A stretch of 58,228 nucleotides of DNA. Source: Rhizobium sp. (GTDB lineage: Bacteria; Pseudomonadota; Alphaproteobacteria; Rhizobiales; Rhizobiaceae). Where the stretch lies: the NCBI GenBank assembly GCA_027533385.1, contig JAPZUE010000060.1:1-58228 (forward strand), given 5' to 3'. The notes beneath the pieces are model-generated. The model had not been told where the DNA came from. It saw nothing but the letters and a program-made list of their open reading frames with translations, and ran no database searches. The position numbers and the translations under genes were made by a program. Positions 42,714 through 52,250 of this stretch are shown in pieces (within the stretch, counting starts at the first letter, position 1; the number at the start of each line of letters is the position of its first letter).

Positions 42714-44810
42714 TCAGCGGGGGAAACTCTGCGCGTTGCCGGCATCGACATTGATGATGTTGCCGGTCGACTTGGCCGAAAGATCGGACGCCAGGAAGTA
42801 GATGGCTTCGGCAATGTCTTCCGGGAAGACATTCAGCTTCAGCATCGAGCGGTTGCGGTAGTGTTCCTCAAGATCGGTGACTTCGATCTTTGAGGAGGCT
42901 GCACGCTGCTCGCGCCACTCGCCGTTCCAGATCTTCGAACCGCGCAGCACGGCATCGGGATTGACGGTGTTGACGCGGATGCCGGCTTCCGCCCCTTCGA
43001 GCGCCAGGCAGCGGGCGAGGTGGATCTCGGCAGCCTTGGCCGTGCAATAGGCAGACGCATTCGGCGATGAGGCAAGCCCGTTCTTCGACGCAACGAAAAC
43101 GACGTTGCCGCCGAGTTTCTGGCGCCGGAACAGGCGGAAAGCCTCACGGGAGACGAGGAAATAGCCGGTGGCCAGGATGCTGATATTCTTGTCCCACATG
43201 GCAAGCGTCGTGTCCTCGACCGGTGCGGAAGAGGCGATCCCGGCATTCGACACAAGGATGTCGACGCCACCGAATTCCACGCAGGCTTCGGCGAAGGAGC
43301 GGATAACCGCATCCTCGCGCGTCACGTCGAGCTGAACGGAGCGGACCACGTCGGCGCCTTGTCTCTTCGAGAAGTCGGCGACCGTCTGCTCCAGTGCCGC
43401 CGCGTCAATATCGGCCAGCACCACGCAGGCGCCTTCCGCCATCAGCCGGTCGGCGGTTGCCCGGCCAATGCCGCCGGCGCCGCCGGTGACAAAGGCGACG
43501 CGGCCGGCCAGGCTTTTCGGCTTCGGCATGCGCTGCAGTTTTGCCTCTTCGAGCAGCCAGTATTCGATATCGAAAGCTTCCTGCTCCGGCAGCCCCTGAT
43601 ATTCGGAGACCGTCGAGGCGCCGCGCATGACGTTGATCGCATTGACATAGAACTCACCGGCAATGCGGGCCGTCGCCTTGTCCTTGGCAAAGGACAGCAT
43701 GCCAACGCCGGGAACCAGGAAGATCACCGGGTTCGGATCGCGGATCGCAGGCGAATTGTCGTGTTTGCAGGTCTCGTAGTAGCGCGTGTAGTCGGCGCGA
43801 TAGGCTTCGAGCGCCTTGTCGAGGCCGGCAAGAACCGCATCGACATCCGGCTTTGCCGGATCGAAATCGACGATCAGCGGCCGGATCTTGGTGCGCAGGA
43901 AGTGGTCCGGGCAGGACGTGCCGAGGCTGCCCAGCGGCTGCAGGTTCTTCGAATTGACGAATTCGAGCACGGCATCCTGATCGTCGAAATGACCGAGCTT
44001 GCGCTCTGCCTTGCCGATGCGACCGCGGATTTCGGGCATCAGGCGCGCGGCAATCGCGCGGCGCTCGTCTGCCGGCAGGCTCTTTGCGACGGCACCGCCG
44101 AAGATCGTCTTGCCTTCCGTCTCCTTGGCAAACCACGCGATCGCCTTGTTGATGATCTCAAGCGTCAGCAGGTAGCAATCCTTGGCGTCATCCGCCCAGG
44201 TGAACAGGCCATGGCTTTCGAGAACCACACCCTTGGCGGTCGGATTGGCCTTCACGAAGGCTTCGAGGTCGAGGCCGAGCTGGAAGCCGGGACGACGCCA
44301 GGGCAGCCAGCCAATCTCCGAGCCGAAGATCTTCTGCGTCAATTCCTTCGAATTCTTCGAGGCCGCAATCGCGATGATCGCGTCCGGATGCATGTGATCG
44401 ACATGCGTGAAAGGCACGAAACCATGCAGCGGCGTATCGATGGAAGCAGCACGCGGATTGAGGTTGAAAGTGCAATGCGGCAGGAAGCCAACCATGCGGT
44501 CTTCGTCGTGCACACCCTGATAGATGCCCTTCAGAGCTTCAAGCTTCTCCTGATAGAGCGTCGCAAAACCGTCGAGCTTGATCGTTCCGACGTCGCCGCC
44601 TGAGCCCTTGACCCAGAGAACCTTGACCGTCTGTCCCGTCAGCGGATCGATTTCCATCACCTTGGCGGAGGTGTTGCCGCCACCATAATTGGTGATGCGC
44701 TTGTCGGCGCCTAAGAGATTGGAACGGTAAAGAAGCTTGCCGGGCTCATCCAGCTTGGCCGCCTGGGCATCATCCCAACGGTTTTCGAGAAGGCGGGTTT
44801 GGCCCGTCAT
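42714..44810 (-). CDS. rhaD: Bifunctional rhamnulose-1-phosphate aldolase/short-chain dehydrogenase (RhaD)
   Basis: This 698-residue fusion has an N-terminal class II aldolase part (GGGNTSAK and ESHGLFTWADDAKDCY) that splits rhamnulose-1-phosphate into dihydroxyacetone phosphate and lactaldehyde. The C-terminal short-chain dehydrogenase (FVTGGAGGIGRATA at about 443, SAYCTAKAAEIH near 605) oxidises lactaldehyde. AGGGAGG precedes ATG 44810. It is the first gene of the rhaDI transcript and is divergent from rhaRSTPQUK; the promoter carries an inverted repeat that touches both -35 boxes. Confidence 0.95.
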   Translation of the reverse strand: MTGQTRLLENRWDDAQAAKLDEPGKLLYRSNLLGADKRITNYGGGNTSAKVMEIDPLTGQTVKVLWVKGSGGDVGTIKLDGFATLYQEKLEALKGIYQGVHDEDRMVGFLPHCTFNLNPRAASIDTPLHGFVPFTHVDHMHPDAIIAIAASKNSKELTQKIFGSEIGWLPWRRPGFQLGLDLEAFVKANPTAKGVVLESHGLFTWADDAKDCYLLTLEIINKAIAWFAKETEGKTIFGGAVAKSLPADERRAIAARLMPEIRGRIGKAERKLGHFDDQDAVLEFVNSKNLQPLGSLGTSCPDHFLRTKIRPLIVDFDPAKPDVDAVLAGLDKALEAYRADYTRYYETCKHDNSPAIRDPNPVIFLVPGVGMLSFAKDKATARIAGEFYVNAINVMRGASTVSEYQGLPEQEAFDIEYWLLEEAKLQRMPKPKSLAGRVAFVTGGAGGIGRATADRLMAEGACVVLADIDAAALEQTVADFSKRQGADVVRSVQLDVTREDAVIRSFAEACVEFGGVDILVSNAGIASSAPVEDTTLAMWDKNISILATGYFLVSREAFRLFRRQKLGGNVVFVASKNGLASSPNASAYCTAKAAEIHLARCLALEGAEAGIRVNTVNPDAVLRGSKIWNGEWREQRAASSKIEVTDLEEHYRNRSMLKLNVFPEDIAEAIYFLASDLSAKSTGNIINVDAGNAQSFPR

Positions 44811-44898
44811 GACATCCTCCCTGCATTGATTTTCATGAGCAGTCAGCGACGGCTCATCTCCTTCTTGGTTGCAAGGTATCGCGCAGCCTTCGTCCGAT

Positions 44899-44971
44899 TG
44901 TCAATCAGTTTCGATCATTTCTTTTCATTGTGCGATGCAATATAATTATTTTTGATCGTTTCTGATTGACA
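44899..44971. promoter_or_regulatory. Divergent rhaD / rhaR operator-promoter with large inverted repeat
   Basis: Arms TGTCAATCAGTTTCGATCA (44899-44917) and TGATCGTTTCTGATTGACA (44953-44971) are inverted copies differing in three central bases. Each outer end contains a TTGACA -35 box, one for each direction. On the plus strand TTGACA (44966-44971) is followed after 16 bases by AATAAA (44988-44993). On the minus strand TTGACA (44904-44899) is followed by a weak GATACC about 18 bases on. DeoR-type TTTCGATC motifs fit a RhaR binding site. Confidence 0.75.
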
Positions 44972-45012
44972 GCGTAAAAACATTACGAATAAATCACCGT
45001 CAGGAGGACCCC

Positions 45013-45825
45013 ATGCACGAACGCGAACGCCATCGCATTATTCTGAGCGCGATCCAGGAAAAGCCTGTGATCACGGTGCAGGACATTGCCGAGCTGACCG
45101 AGGCTTCAGAAGCCACGATCCGCCGCGATATCGCGTCTCTTCACGTGCAGGGAAAGCTGCGGCGCGTCCGTGGTGGCGCCGAAGCGGTTCACCCTCCACA
45201 GCTCGGCAATCTCGCCGCCCGCCCCTTCCGCGTCTCCGAATCGGTCAACATCGATAAGAAACGCGCAATTGCGCGCGCAGCGGTCGATCTCTGCGAAGAA
45301 GGCGATTCGATCATCATCAATGGCGGCACCACCACCTTCCAGATGGTGCATTTCATGTCGGCCCGCCGCCTGCAGGTGATGACCAATTCCTTCGCCATTG
45401 CCGAGCATCTGGTGAAGCATTCGAAATGCACGGTTTCGGTTCCAGGCGGCGCGATCTATCGCGACCAGAGCCTGATCCTGTCGCCTTTCGACAACGACGC
45501 GATCCGCAATTTCTATGCCCGCCGCATCTTCATCGGCGCGCAGGGCATCAATGCACTCGGTGTGATGGAATCAGATGCTCTCGTCATCCAGAGCGAACAG
45601 AAGCTGGTGCGCCAGGCCGAAGAGCTGATTGTTATGGTGGACTCCAGCAAGTTCGCCAAGCGCTCCAGCCTGATCCTGTGTGCGCTCGACAAGGTGTCGA
45701 CGATCATCACCGATGACGGAATTTCCGACGAGGCGGCCGCCATGGTCACCGACGCCGGCGTAAGGCTCATGACCGTGAAGCCGATAGCTTCTGCGGCAAG
45801 GGAGGATACCTCGTCGGTCGCCTAG
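45013..45825 (+). CDS. rhaR: DeoR-family regulator of rhamnose genes (RhaR)
   Basis: This 270-residue regulator has an N-terminal DeoR HTH (VQDIAELTEASEATIRRDI, about 20-38) and a C-terminal sugar-phosphate-isomerase-like effector domain (VDSSKFAKRS near 215). It controls the divergent rha operons in rhizobia. AGGAGG stands eight bases before ATG 45013 and the mRNA leader is short. It is the first gene of rhaRSTPQUK. Confidence 0.95.
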   Translation: MHERERHRIILSAIQEKPVITVQDIAELTEASEATIRRDIASLHVQGKLRRVRGGAEAVHPPQLGNLAARPFRVSESVNIDKKRAIARAAVDLCEEGDSIIINGGTTTFQMVHFMSARRLQVMTNSFAIAEHLVKHSKCTVSVPGGAIYRDQSLILSPFDNDAIRNFYARRIFIGAQGINALGVMESDALVIQSEQKLVRQAEELIVMVDSSKFAKRSSLILCALDKVSTIITDDGISDEAAAMVTDAGVRLMTVKPIASAAREDTSSVA

Positions 45826-45876
45826 AGGAGGCGCCGGGAGGGAGAGTAAAGCAGTTCATCAACCTGGGAGGATAAC

Positions 45877-46872
45877 ATGAAACTGACAAAGATGTTGCTG
45901 GCCGGTGCAGCGATTGCACTTGCCACCATGGGCTCGGCCGCACAGGCCGCCGACATGAAGATCGCGCTCGTGGTCAAGTCGCTCGGCATCGGCTTCTTTG
46001 AAGCCGCCAACAAGGGCGCGCAGGAAGCAGCCAAGGAACTCGGCGGTGTGGAAGTGATCTACACCGGCCCGACCTCGACCACGGCCGAAGGCCAGATCGA
46101 AGTCATCAACTCGCTGATCGCTCAGGGCGTCGACGCCATCGCGATCTCGGCAAACGATCCGGACGCCGTTGTCCCGGCCCTCAAGAAGGCCATGGACCGC
46201 GGCATCAAGGTCATCTCCTGGGATTCCGGTGTAGCGCCTGAAGGCCGCATCATGCACCTCAACCCGTCGTCCAACGCGCTGATTGGCAAGATGTGCCTGC
46301 AGCTCGCCGCCAACCACCTGCCGGATGGCAAGGGTGACTTCGCAATCCTGTCCGCCACCACCACCTCGACCAACCAGAACATCTGGATCGAGGAAATGAA
46401 GGCGCAGCTCAAGGACTTCCCCGGCCTGAACCTCGTGACCACTGTTTATGGTGACGACCTGGCCGACAAGAGCTACCGCGAAGCGAACGGCCTCCTGACC
46501 TCGCAGCCGAACGTCAAGGTCATCGTTGCTCCGACGACCGTTGGCGTTCTCGCAGCGTCCCAGGCCGTCAAGGATGCCGGCAAGATCGGCGACGTCTACG
46601 TGACCGGCCTCGGTCTGCCCTCGGAAATGGCTGGCGCGATCAAGTCCGGCGCGACGAAGGAATTCGCCATCTGGAACCCGATCGACCTCGGCTACTCCGC
46701 AACCCAGATCGCCTATCGCCTCGTCAAGGGCGAGACCGATGCGGCTCCCGGCTCGGAAATCGAAGCCGGCCGCATGGGCAAGATCAAGGTTGGCGACAAC
46801 GGCGAAGCCGCAATGGCCGATCCCTTTGTCTACAATGCCTCGAACATCGAGGAATTCTCCAAGATCTTCTGA
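45877..46872 (+). CDS. rhaS: L-rhamnose ABC transporter binding protein (RhaS)
   Basis: This 331-residue periplasmic binding protein has a signal peptide (1-24, cut after AQA) and Peripla_BP_4 features: KSLGIGFFEAANKGAQEAAKELGG, DAIAISANDPDAV and SWDSGVAPEGR. It delivers L-rhamnose to the RhaTPQ membrane complex. GGGAGG precedes ATG 45877. A strong hairpin lies between it and rhaT. Confidence 0.95.
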   Translation: MKLTKMLLAGAAIALATMGSAAQAADMKIALVVKSLGIGFFEAANKGAQEAAKELGGVEVIYTGPTSTTAEGQIEVINSLIAQGVDAIAISANDPDAVVPALKKAMDRGIKVISWDSGVAPEGRIMHLNPSSNALIGKMCLQLAANHLPDGKGDFAILSATTTSTNQNIWIEEMKAQLKDFPGLNLVTTVYGDDLADKSYREANGLLTSQPNVKVIVAPTTVGVLAASQAVKDAGKIGDVYVTGLGLPSEMAGAIKSGATKEFAIWNPIDLGYSATQIAYRLVKGETDAAPGSEIEAGRMGKIKVGDNGEAAMADPFVYNASNIEEFSKIF

Positions 46873-46887
46873 TCTCGGCAGACCAGA

Positions 46888-46909
46888 CCCGGCGGCCACA
46901 GCCGCCGGG
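46888..46909 (+). terminator. Hairpin with T-rich tail after rhaS
   Basis: A perfect 9-bp GC stem (46888-46896 with 46901-46909, CCCGGCGGC and its complement) has a 4-base loop and is followed by ATTCTCTTTCATT. It ends just before the rhaT start. It probably causes partial termination so that rhaS is made in excess. Confidence 0.75.
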
Positions 46910-46932
46910 ATTCTCTTTCATTCGGTAAGCAA

Positions 46933-48468
46933 ATGATGACCGTTCAATCTGCCAAGCTCGCGGCGGGCGCGATCCCGGCTGGCGAGCCCATTCTCGAAAT
47001 GCGGGGCATTTCCCAGATCTTCCCGGGCGTCAAAGCCCTGGATCGGGTCGATATCGCCCTCTATCCGGGCAAGGTGACCGCGCTGATCGGCGAGAACGGC
47101 GCCGGCAAGTCGACGCTCGTCAAGATCCTGACGGGCATCTATCGCCCGAACGAAGGCGAGATCCTGATCGACGGCAAGCCGACCACCTTTGCCAACGCCC
47201 AGGAAGCCATCGACGCAGGCGTCACCGCCATCCACCAGGAGACGGTGCTGTTCGACGAACTGACCGTCGGCGAAAACATCTTCCTCGGCCACGCGCCGCG
47301 CACCCGCTTCGGCCTGATCGACTGGCGCACCATCAACGAGCGATCCCGGCAGCTCATGAAAGCGCTGGAAAGCGACATCGATCCGACCACCAAGCTCAAG
47401 GACTTCTCGATCGCCCAGCGCCATCTCGTCGCGATCGCCCGCGCACTCTCCGTCGATGCCCGTATCGTCATCATGGACGAACCGACGGCCGCCTTGTCGC
47501 GCAAGGAGATCGACGATCTCTTCCGCATTGTCGAGGGCCTGAAACGCCAGGGCAAGGCGATCCTCTTCATCAGCCACAAGTTCGACGAACTCTACGAGAT
47601 CGCCGACAACTACGCCGTCTTCCGCGATGGCCGCATGGTCGGCTCCGGCGTTCTCAAGGACACGCCCCAGGACGAGATCGTGCGCATGATGGTCGGTCGC
47701 GACGTCCACGACGTCTTCCCGAAGATCGAGGCCGTGATCGGCGCGCCGGTCCTCAGTGTCGTTGGCTACAGCCACGAAACCGAATTCCGCGATATCAGCT
47801 TCACCCTGCGCAAGGGCGAGATCCTCGGCGTCTACGGCCTGATCGGTGCCGGGCGCTCGGAACTTTGCCAGTCGATCTTCGGCATTAACAGACCGAAATC
47901 CGGCAGGCTGGAACTCGAAGGCCGCGAGATCACCATCCGCAACACCTCCGATGCGATCACAGCCGGCATCGTCTATGTGCCCGAGGAGCGCGGCCGCCAT
48001 GGTCTGGCGCTGGAACTGCCGATCTACCAGAACATGTCGCTGCCCTCGCTGATCCGGACTTCGGTTGCAGGCTTCCTGAAGGCGACAAATGAATTGAAGC
48101 TTGCGCGCCGCTTTGCCGAACGGCTCGATCTGCGCGCGGCTGCCCTCTCCGTGCCGGTAGGAACGCTCTCGGGCGGCAACCAGCAGAAGGTCGTGATCGG
48201 CAAGTGGCTCGCCACCTCGCCCAAGGTCATCATTCTCGACGAACCGACCAAGGGCATCGACATCGGCTCCAAGGCAGCCGTCCATGCCTTCATCTCGGAA
48301 CTCGCAAGTGAAGGCCTTTCGATCATCATGATCTCGTCCGAACTGCCGGAAATCCTCGGCATGTCGGATCGCGTCATGGTGATGCGCGAGGGCCTGCAGG
48401 CCGGCATTTTCGAGCGCGAAGGCCTGACCGCAGAGACGCTAGTTCGCGCCGCCACCGGCAATGCGTGA
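46933..48468 (+). CDS. rhaT: L-rhamnose ABC transporter ATP-binding protein (RhaT)
   Basis: This 511-residue protein has two fused ATP-binding domains, as in all CUT2 sugar ATPases. The first has Walker A GENGAGKST (about 53) and a SIAQ-type signature (about 158). The second has a degenerate Walker A, GAGRSEL, but a good signature SGGNQQK (about 413) and ILDEPTKGID. It powers the RhaPQ pore. Start ATG 46933 or 46936; no clear ribosome site distinguishes them. Confidence 0.95.
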   Translation: MMTVQSAKLAAGAIPAGEPILEMRGISQIFPGVKALDRVDIALYPGKVTALIGENGAGKSTLVKILTGIYRPNEGEILIDGKPTTFANAQEAIDAGVTAIHQETVLFDELTVGENIFLGHAPRTRFGLIDWRTINERSRQLMKALESDIDPTTKLKDFSIAQRHLVAIARALSVDARIVIMDEPTAALSRKEIDDLFRIVEGLKRQGKAILFISHKFDELYEIADNYAVFRDGRMVGSGVLKDTPQDEIVRMMVGRDVHDVFPKIEAVIGAPVLSVVGYSHETEFRDISFTLRKGEILGVYGLIGAGRSELCQSIFGINRPKSGRLELEGREITIRNTSDAITAGIVYVPEERGRHGLALELPIYQNMSLPSLIRTSVAGFLKATNELKLARRFAERLDLRAAALSVPVGTLSGGNQQKVVIGKWLATSPKVIILDEPTKGIDIGSKAAVHAFISELASEGLSIIMISSELPEILGMSDRVMVMREGLQAGIFEREGLTAETLVRAATGNA

Positions 48469-48471
48469 GGA

Positions 48472-49470
48472 ATGACAATGCAGAACCTTTTGAAAAACCG
48501 GGAAATGCTGCTGGGTCTGATCATCATCGGCATGATCCTCGGCTTCACCACCCGCGCGCCCAATTTCGCCAACCCGGAAAATCTGGTCACGATCTTCAAC
48601 GACACCTCGATCCTGATCATCCTGGCACTCGGCCAGATGGTCGTGATACTGACGAAGTCGATCGACCTCTCGGTTGCCGCCAATCTCGCCTTCACCGGCA
48701 TGGCCGTCGCCATGCTCGACAGCGCCTATCCGGGCCTGCCGCTGGCGCTCCTCGTGCTCATTGCAATCGGCATTGGTGCAGCGCTGGGCGCCATCAACGG
48801 CTTCCTCGTCTGGGCGCTGCAGATCCCGCCGATCGTCGTCACGCTCGGCACGCTCACAATCTATCGCGGCATGAGCTTCGTGCTCTCGGGCGGCGCCTGG
48901 GTCAATGCCCATCAGATGCAGCCGGACTTTCTCGGCGTGCCGCGCCTGCCGGTGCTGGGGCTGCCGATCCTCTCCTGGGTTGCGATCGCGGTGATCCTGC
49001 TCATCGGCTTCATTCTCGCCCGCACCGCCTTCGGTCGCTCAACCTATGCCGCAGGCGGCAACCCGGTCGCAGCCATCTATGCCGGCATTGATGTCGGTCG
49101 CGCCCGCTTCCTGGCCTTCGTGCTCTCGGGCGCGCTGGCCGGCCTCTCCGGTTACCTCTGGGTTTCGCGTTACGCCGTCGCCTATGTCGACATCGCCGCC
49201 GGCTTCGAACTCGACAGCGTGGCCGCCTGCGTCATCGGCGGCATCTCGATTGCAGGTGGCATCGGCACCGTGATCGGCACGGTCTTGGGCGCCCTCTTCC
49301 TCGGGGTCATCAAGAATGCGCTCCCCGTCATCGGCATTTCGCCCTTCGCCCAGATGGCGATCTCGGGCATCGTCATCGTGCTCGCCGTCGTCTTCAACGC
49401 CCGCGCCGAGGCCAAGAAGGGCCGCATCATTCTGCGTGACCGCGCAGCCGGAAAGGAGGTGACCGCATGA
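48472..49470 (+). CDS. rhaP: L-rhamnose ABC transporter permease (RhaP)
   Basis: This 332-residue CUT2 permease has about eight to ten helices. Typical sequences are TKSIDLSVAANLAFTGM, PPIVVTLGTLTIYRG and YAAGGNPVAAIYAGIDVGR. It makes one half of the rhamnose pore. It begins four bases after the rhaT stop and its stop overlaps rhaQ by four bases. Confidence 0.95.
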   Translation: MTMQNLLKNREMLLGLIIIGMILGFTTRAPNFANPENLVTIFNDTSILIILALGQMVVILTKSIDLSVAANLAFTGMAVAMLDSAYPGLPLALLVLIAIGIGAALGAINGFLVWALQIPPIVVTLGTLTIYRGMSFVLSGGAWVNAHQMQPDFLGVPRLPVLGLPILSWVAIAVILLIGFILARTAFGRSTYAAGGNPVAAIYAGIDVGRARFLAFVLSGALAGLSGYLWVSRYAVAYVDIAAGFELDSVAACVIGGISIAGGIGTVIGTVLGALFLGVIKNALPVIGISPFAQMAISGIVIVLAVVFNARAEAKKGRIILRDRAAGKEVTA

Positions 49471-50477
49471 GCACTGCAGTCGAACAGACAAAGCGCGTCA
49501 TCCCCGACCGTCTCGAAACACCCTTCCGCCGACTGCTTGGCAGCTGGGAGGTTCTGCTCTTCTGTGTGGCGGTCGCGATCTTCATCGCCAATTCGCTGGC
49601 CTCACCTTATTTCCTCAATGCCTGGAACCTGTCGGACGCCACCTTCAACTTCACCGAAAAGGCGCTGATCGCCTTTGCCATGGCGCTTCTGATCATTGCC
49701 GGAGAGATCGACCTCTCGGTTGCCGCGATCATAGCGCTCGCCTCGACCGCCATGGGTTATGCCGCACAACTCGGCGTCGGTGCGCCCGGACTGGTCGCGA
49801 TCGGGATTACCACCGGCCTTGCCTGCGGTGCCTTCAACGGCCTGCTCGTTGCTGGCCTGAAGCTGCCCTCGATCGTCGTGACCATCGGCACGATGAGCCT
49901 TTTCCGGGGCATCTCCTATCTGGTTCTCGGCGATCAGGCCTTCGGCAAATATCCGCCGGAATTCGCCTTTTTCGGCCAGGGCTATGTCTTCTGGGTCATC
50001 TCCTTCGAATTCGTGCTTTTCCTGGTGATGGCCGTCATCTTCGCCATCCTGCTGCACCGGACCAATTTTGGCCGCCATGTCTATGTCATCGGCAACAATC
50101 CGCATGCCGCACGTTTCTCCGGCATTCCGGTCGAGCGCGTGAAGTTCATCCTTTTCCTTCTGACCGGCCTGATGAGCGGCATCGCCGCCGTCTGCCTCAC
50201 CTCGCGCCTCGGCTCCACCCGACCCTCGATCGCTCAAGGCTGGGAGCTTGAAGTCGTCACCATGGTCGTGCTCGGCGGCGTCTCCATCCTCGGCGGATCC
50301 GGCACCATCGTCGGCGTCGTCATCGCCGCATTTGTCATGGGCCTCGTCACCTTCGGTCTTGGTCTTCTTAACGTGCCGGGCATCGTCATGTCGATCTTCA
50401 TCGGCCTGCTCTTGATCATCACCATCGCCCTGCCGATCGTCGCCCGCCGGATCAAGCATGCGAGGAACGCGCAATGA
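49467..50477 (+). CDS. rhaQ: L-rhamnose ABC transporter permease (RhaQ)
   Basis: This 336-residue CUT2 permease has the matching motifs AGEIDLSVAAIIAL, PSIVVTIGTMSLFRGI and YVIGNNPHAARFSGIPVERVK. It forms the second half of the pore with RhaP. Both ends overlap neighbours by four bases (ATGA), showing tight coupling. Confidence 0.95.
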   Translation: MSTAVEQTKRVIPDRLETPFRRLLGSWEVLLFCVAVAIFIANSLASPYFLNAWNLSDATFNFTEKALIAFAMALLIIAGEIDLSVAAIIALASTAMGYAAQLGVGAPGLVAIGITTGLACGAFNGLLVAGLKLPSIVVTIGTMSLFRGISYLVLGDQAFGKYPPEFAFFGQGYVFWVISFEFVLFLVMAVIFAILLHRTNFGRHVYVIGNNPHAARFSGIPVERVKFILFLLTGLMSGIAAVCLTSRLGSTRPSIAQGWELEVVTMVVLGGVSILGGSGTIVGVVIAAFVMGLVTFGLGLLNVPGIVMSIFIGLLLIITIALPIVARRIKHARNAQ

Positions 50478-50797
50478 GCGAGACCGAACGCCACGTCTTC
50501 AAGATGAAGCTCAATCCCGGCATGGAGGCCGAATACAGGAAGCGCCATGACGAGATCTGGCCTGATCTCGTCGACCTCCTCCATGATGCCGGCATCAGCG
50601 ACTACACGATCCATCTCGATCCCGAGACGAACCTTTTGATCGGCGTTCTCACGCGCACGAAGACGCACAAGATGGCCGACTTGCCCTCCCATCCGGTGAT
50701 GAAGCGATGGTGGGCACATATGGCCGACATCATGGCAACCAATCCCGACAACTCACCTTGGGCCGTCGATCTGAAACCCGTCTTTCACATGCCATGA
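50474..50797 (+). CDS. rhaU: L-rhamnose mutarotase (RhaU/RhaM)
   Basis: This 107-residue mutarotase converts alpha and beta forms of L-rhamnose so the isomerase can use them. Conserved parts are FKMKLNPGMEAEYRKRHDEIWP (with the catalytic His about residue 24) and MKRWWAHMADIMATNPDNSPW. The length is exactly that of the family. It overlaps rhaQ and rhaK by four bases each. Confidence 0.95.
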   Translation: MSETERHVFKMKLNPGMEAEYRKRHDEIWPDLVDLLHDAGISDYTIHLDPETNLLIGVLTRTKTHKMADLPSHPVMKRWWAHMADIMATNPDNSPWAVDLKPVFHMP

Positions 50798-52173
50798 GCC
50801 AGTCCTTCGAACGCATCGCCGTCATCGACATCGGCAAGACCAATGCCAAGGTGGTGCTGGTCGACGCCGCAACAGGGCAGGAGATTGCCGTACACAAGAC
50901 GGCAAACGCGGTGCTGTCAGGCCCACCCTATCCGCATTTCGACACCGAGCGGCTCTGGGCCTTTATCCTGCAGTCATTGTCGGGATTTGCGCGGGAACCA
51001 GGGTTCGATGCCCTCTCAATCACCACCCATGGAGCAAGCGCTGCCCTGCTTGACGCAACGGGTACGCTCGCACTGCCGGTGCTCGATTATGAACATCTCT
51101 ACGCAGACGAGATAAACAGCGCCTATGACGCTTTGCGGCCTGACTTCAGCGAAACCTATTCGCCCCGGCTGACAGGCGGCCTCAATCTCGGTGCGCAGCT
51201 GCACTATCAGCAGCGCTGCTTTCCGGAAGATTTTGCCCGGGTGTCGACCATCGTCACCTATCCGCAATATTGGGCACTGCGCCTGACGGGCGTGGCCGCC
51301 AACGAAAAGACATCGCTTGGCTGCCATACCGACCTTTGGCTTCCCTTTGATGGCCGGTTTTCACCGCTCGTCGACAGGCTCGGCCTCACGGACAAGATGG
51401 CGCCGATCCACTCGGCCTTCGACGTTCTCGGCGAGATCCGCACAGACCTCGCCCGCCAGATCGGACTGTCGAAACCGGTTCCGGTCTATTGCGGCATTCA
51501 CGATTCGAACGCCTCACTCCTGCCGCATCTCGTCGATCGCACGGAGCCCTGCACCGTTGTTTCCACCGGCACCTGGGTCGTCTGCTTCGCACCCGGCGGG
51601 CAGCCTTCGGCTCTTGATGCCGCGCGCGACACGCTCGTCAATGTCGATGCCTTCGGCACGCCCGTCCCTTCAGCCCGCTACATGGGTGGGCGTGAGTGGG
51701 AAATGACGACGAAGGATCTGCCGGCCACGAGCCATGCCGGCGAATGGGCGGAGCTCGAAACCGTCCTCGGGAAGAAGACCATGCTCCTGCCCGGCACAGT
51801 CATGGGCACCGGTCCCTTTCCGGCAGCGAAGGCACGATGGACCGAGACACCGCAGACCGCCGCCGCACGACGGGCGGCCGCCAGCCTCTACCAGGCCATG
51901 ATGACCGCGACATGCCTCGAGATGATCGACGCTCAGGGCGAGATTCTTGTCGAAGGCCCATTTGCGAGCAACATGATCTATCTGGCCTGCCTGGCCAGCC
52001 TGACGAAACGAAGCGTCTTCGCCTCCGGTTCTCAGACCGGCACGGCCATGGGCGCCGCCATTCTTGCCGGCGCGCGGCCAAAACAGTCGCTGCGACCCGT
52101 TGAGCAGTCTATCCCGGGCCTCGACGACTACGCGACCGCCTGGCGACACCAGGTGACGCTGCACCAGCCCTGA
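50794..52173 (+). CDS. rhaK: Rhamnulose/rhamnose kinase, FGGY family (RhaK)
   Basis: This 459-residue sugar kinase of the FGGY family has AVIDIGKTNAKVVLVD at the N-terminus and VSTGTWVVCFAPGG and EGPFASNMIYLACLASLTK in the C-terminal domain. In Rhizobium leguminosarum RhaK is needed both for rhamnose kinase activity and for transport. The start ATG 50794 overlaps the rhaU stop (ATGA); a longer frame to 50707 would lie inside rhaU. It ends the rha operon. Confidence 0.93.
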   Translation: MSQSFERIAVIDIGKTNAKVVLVDAATGQEIAVHKTANAVLSGPPYPHFDTERLWAFILQSLSGFAREPGFDALSITTHGASAALLDATGTLALPVLDYEHLYADEINSAYDALRPDFSETYSPRLTGGLNLGAQLHYQQRCFPEDFARVSTIVTYPQYWALRLTGVAANEKTSLGCHTDLWLPFDGRFSPLVDRLGLTDKMAPIHSAFDVLGEIRTDLARQIGLSKPVPVYCGIHDSNASLLPHLVDRTEPCTVVSTGTWVVCFAPGGQPSALDAARDTLVNVDAFGTPVPSARYMGGREWEMTTKDLPATSHAGEWAELETVLGKKTMLLPGTVMGTGPFPAAKARWTETPQTAAARRAAASLYQAMMTATCLEMIDAQGEILVEGPFASNMIYLACLASLTKRSVFASGSQTGTAMGAAILAGARPKQSLRPVEQSIPGLDDYATAWRHQVTLHQP

Positions 52174-52250
52174 GCGACCGCCACAGGCGTCGTTCCGGCA
52201 AGCAGACTACCGTCACACCCAGCCATCAGACCCCACCTCATGGATGCGCC

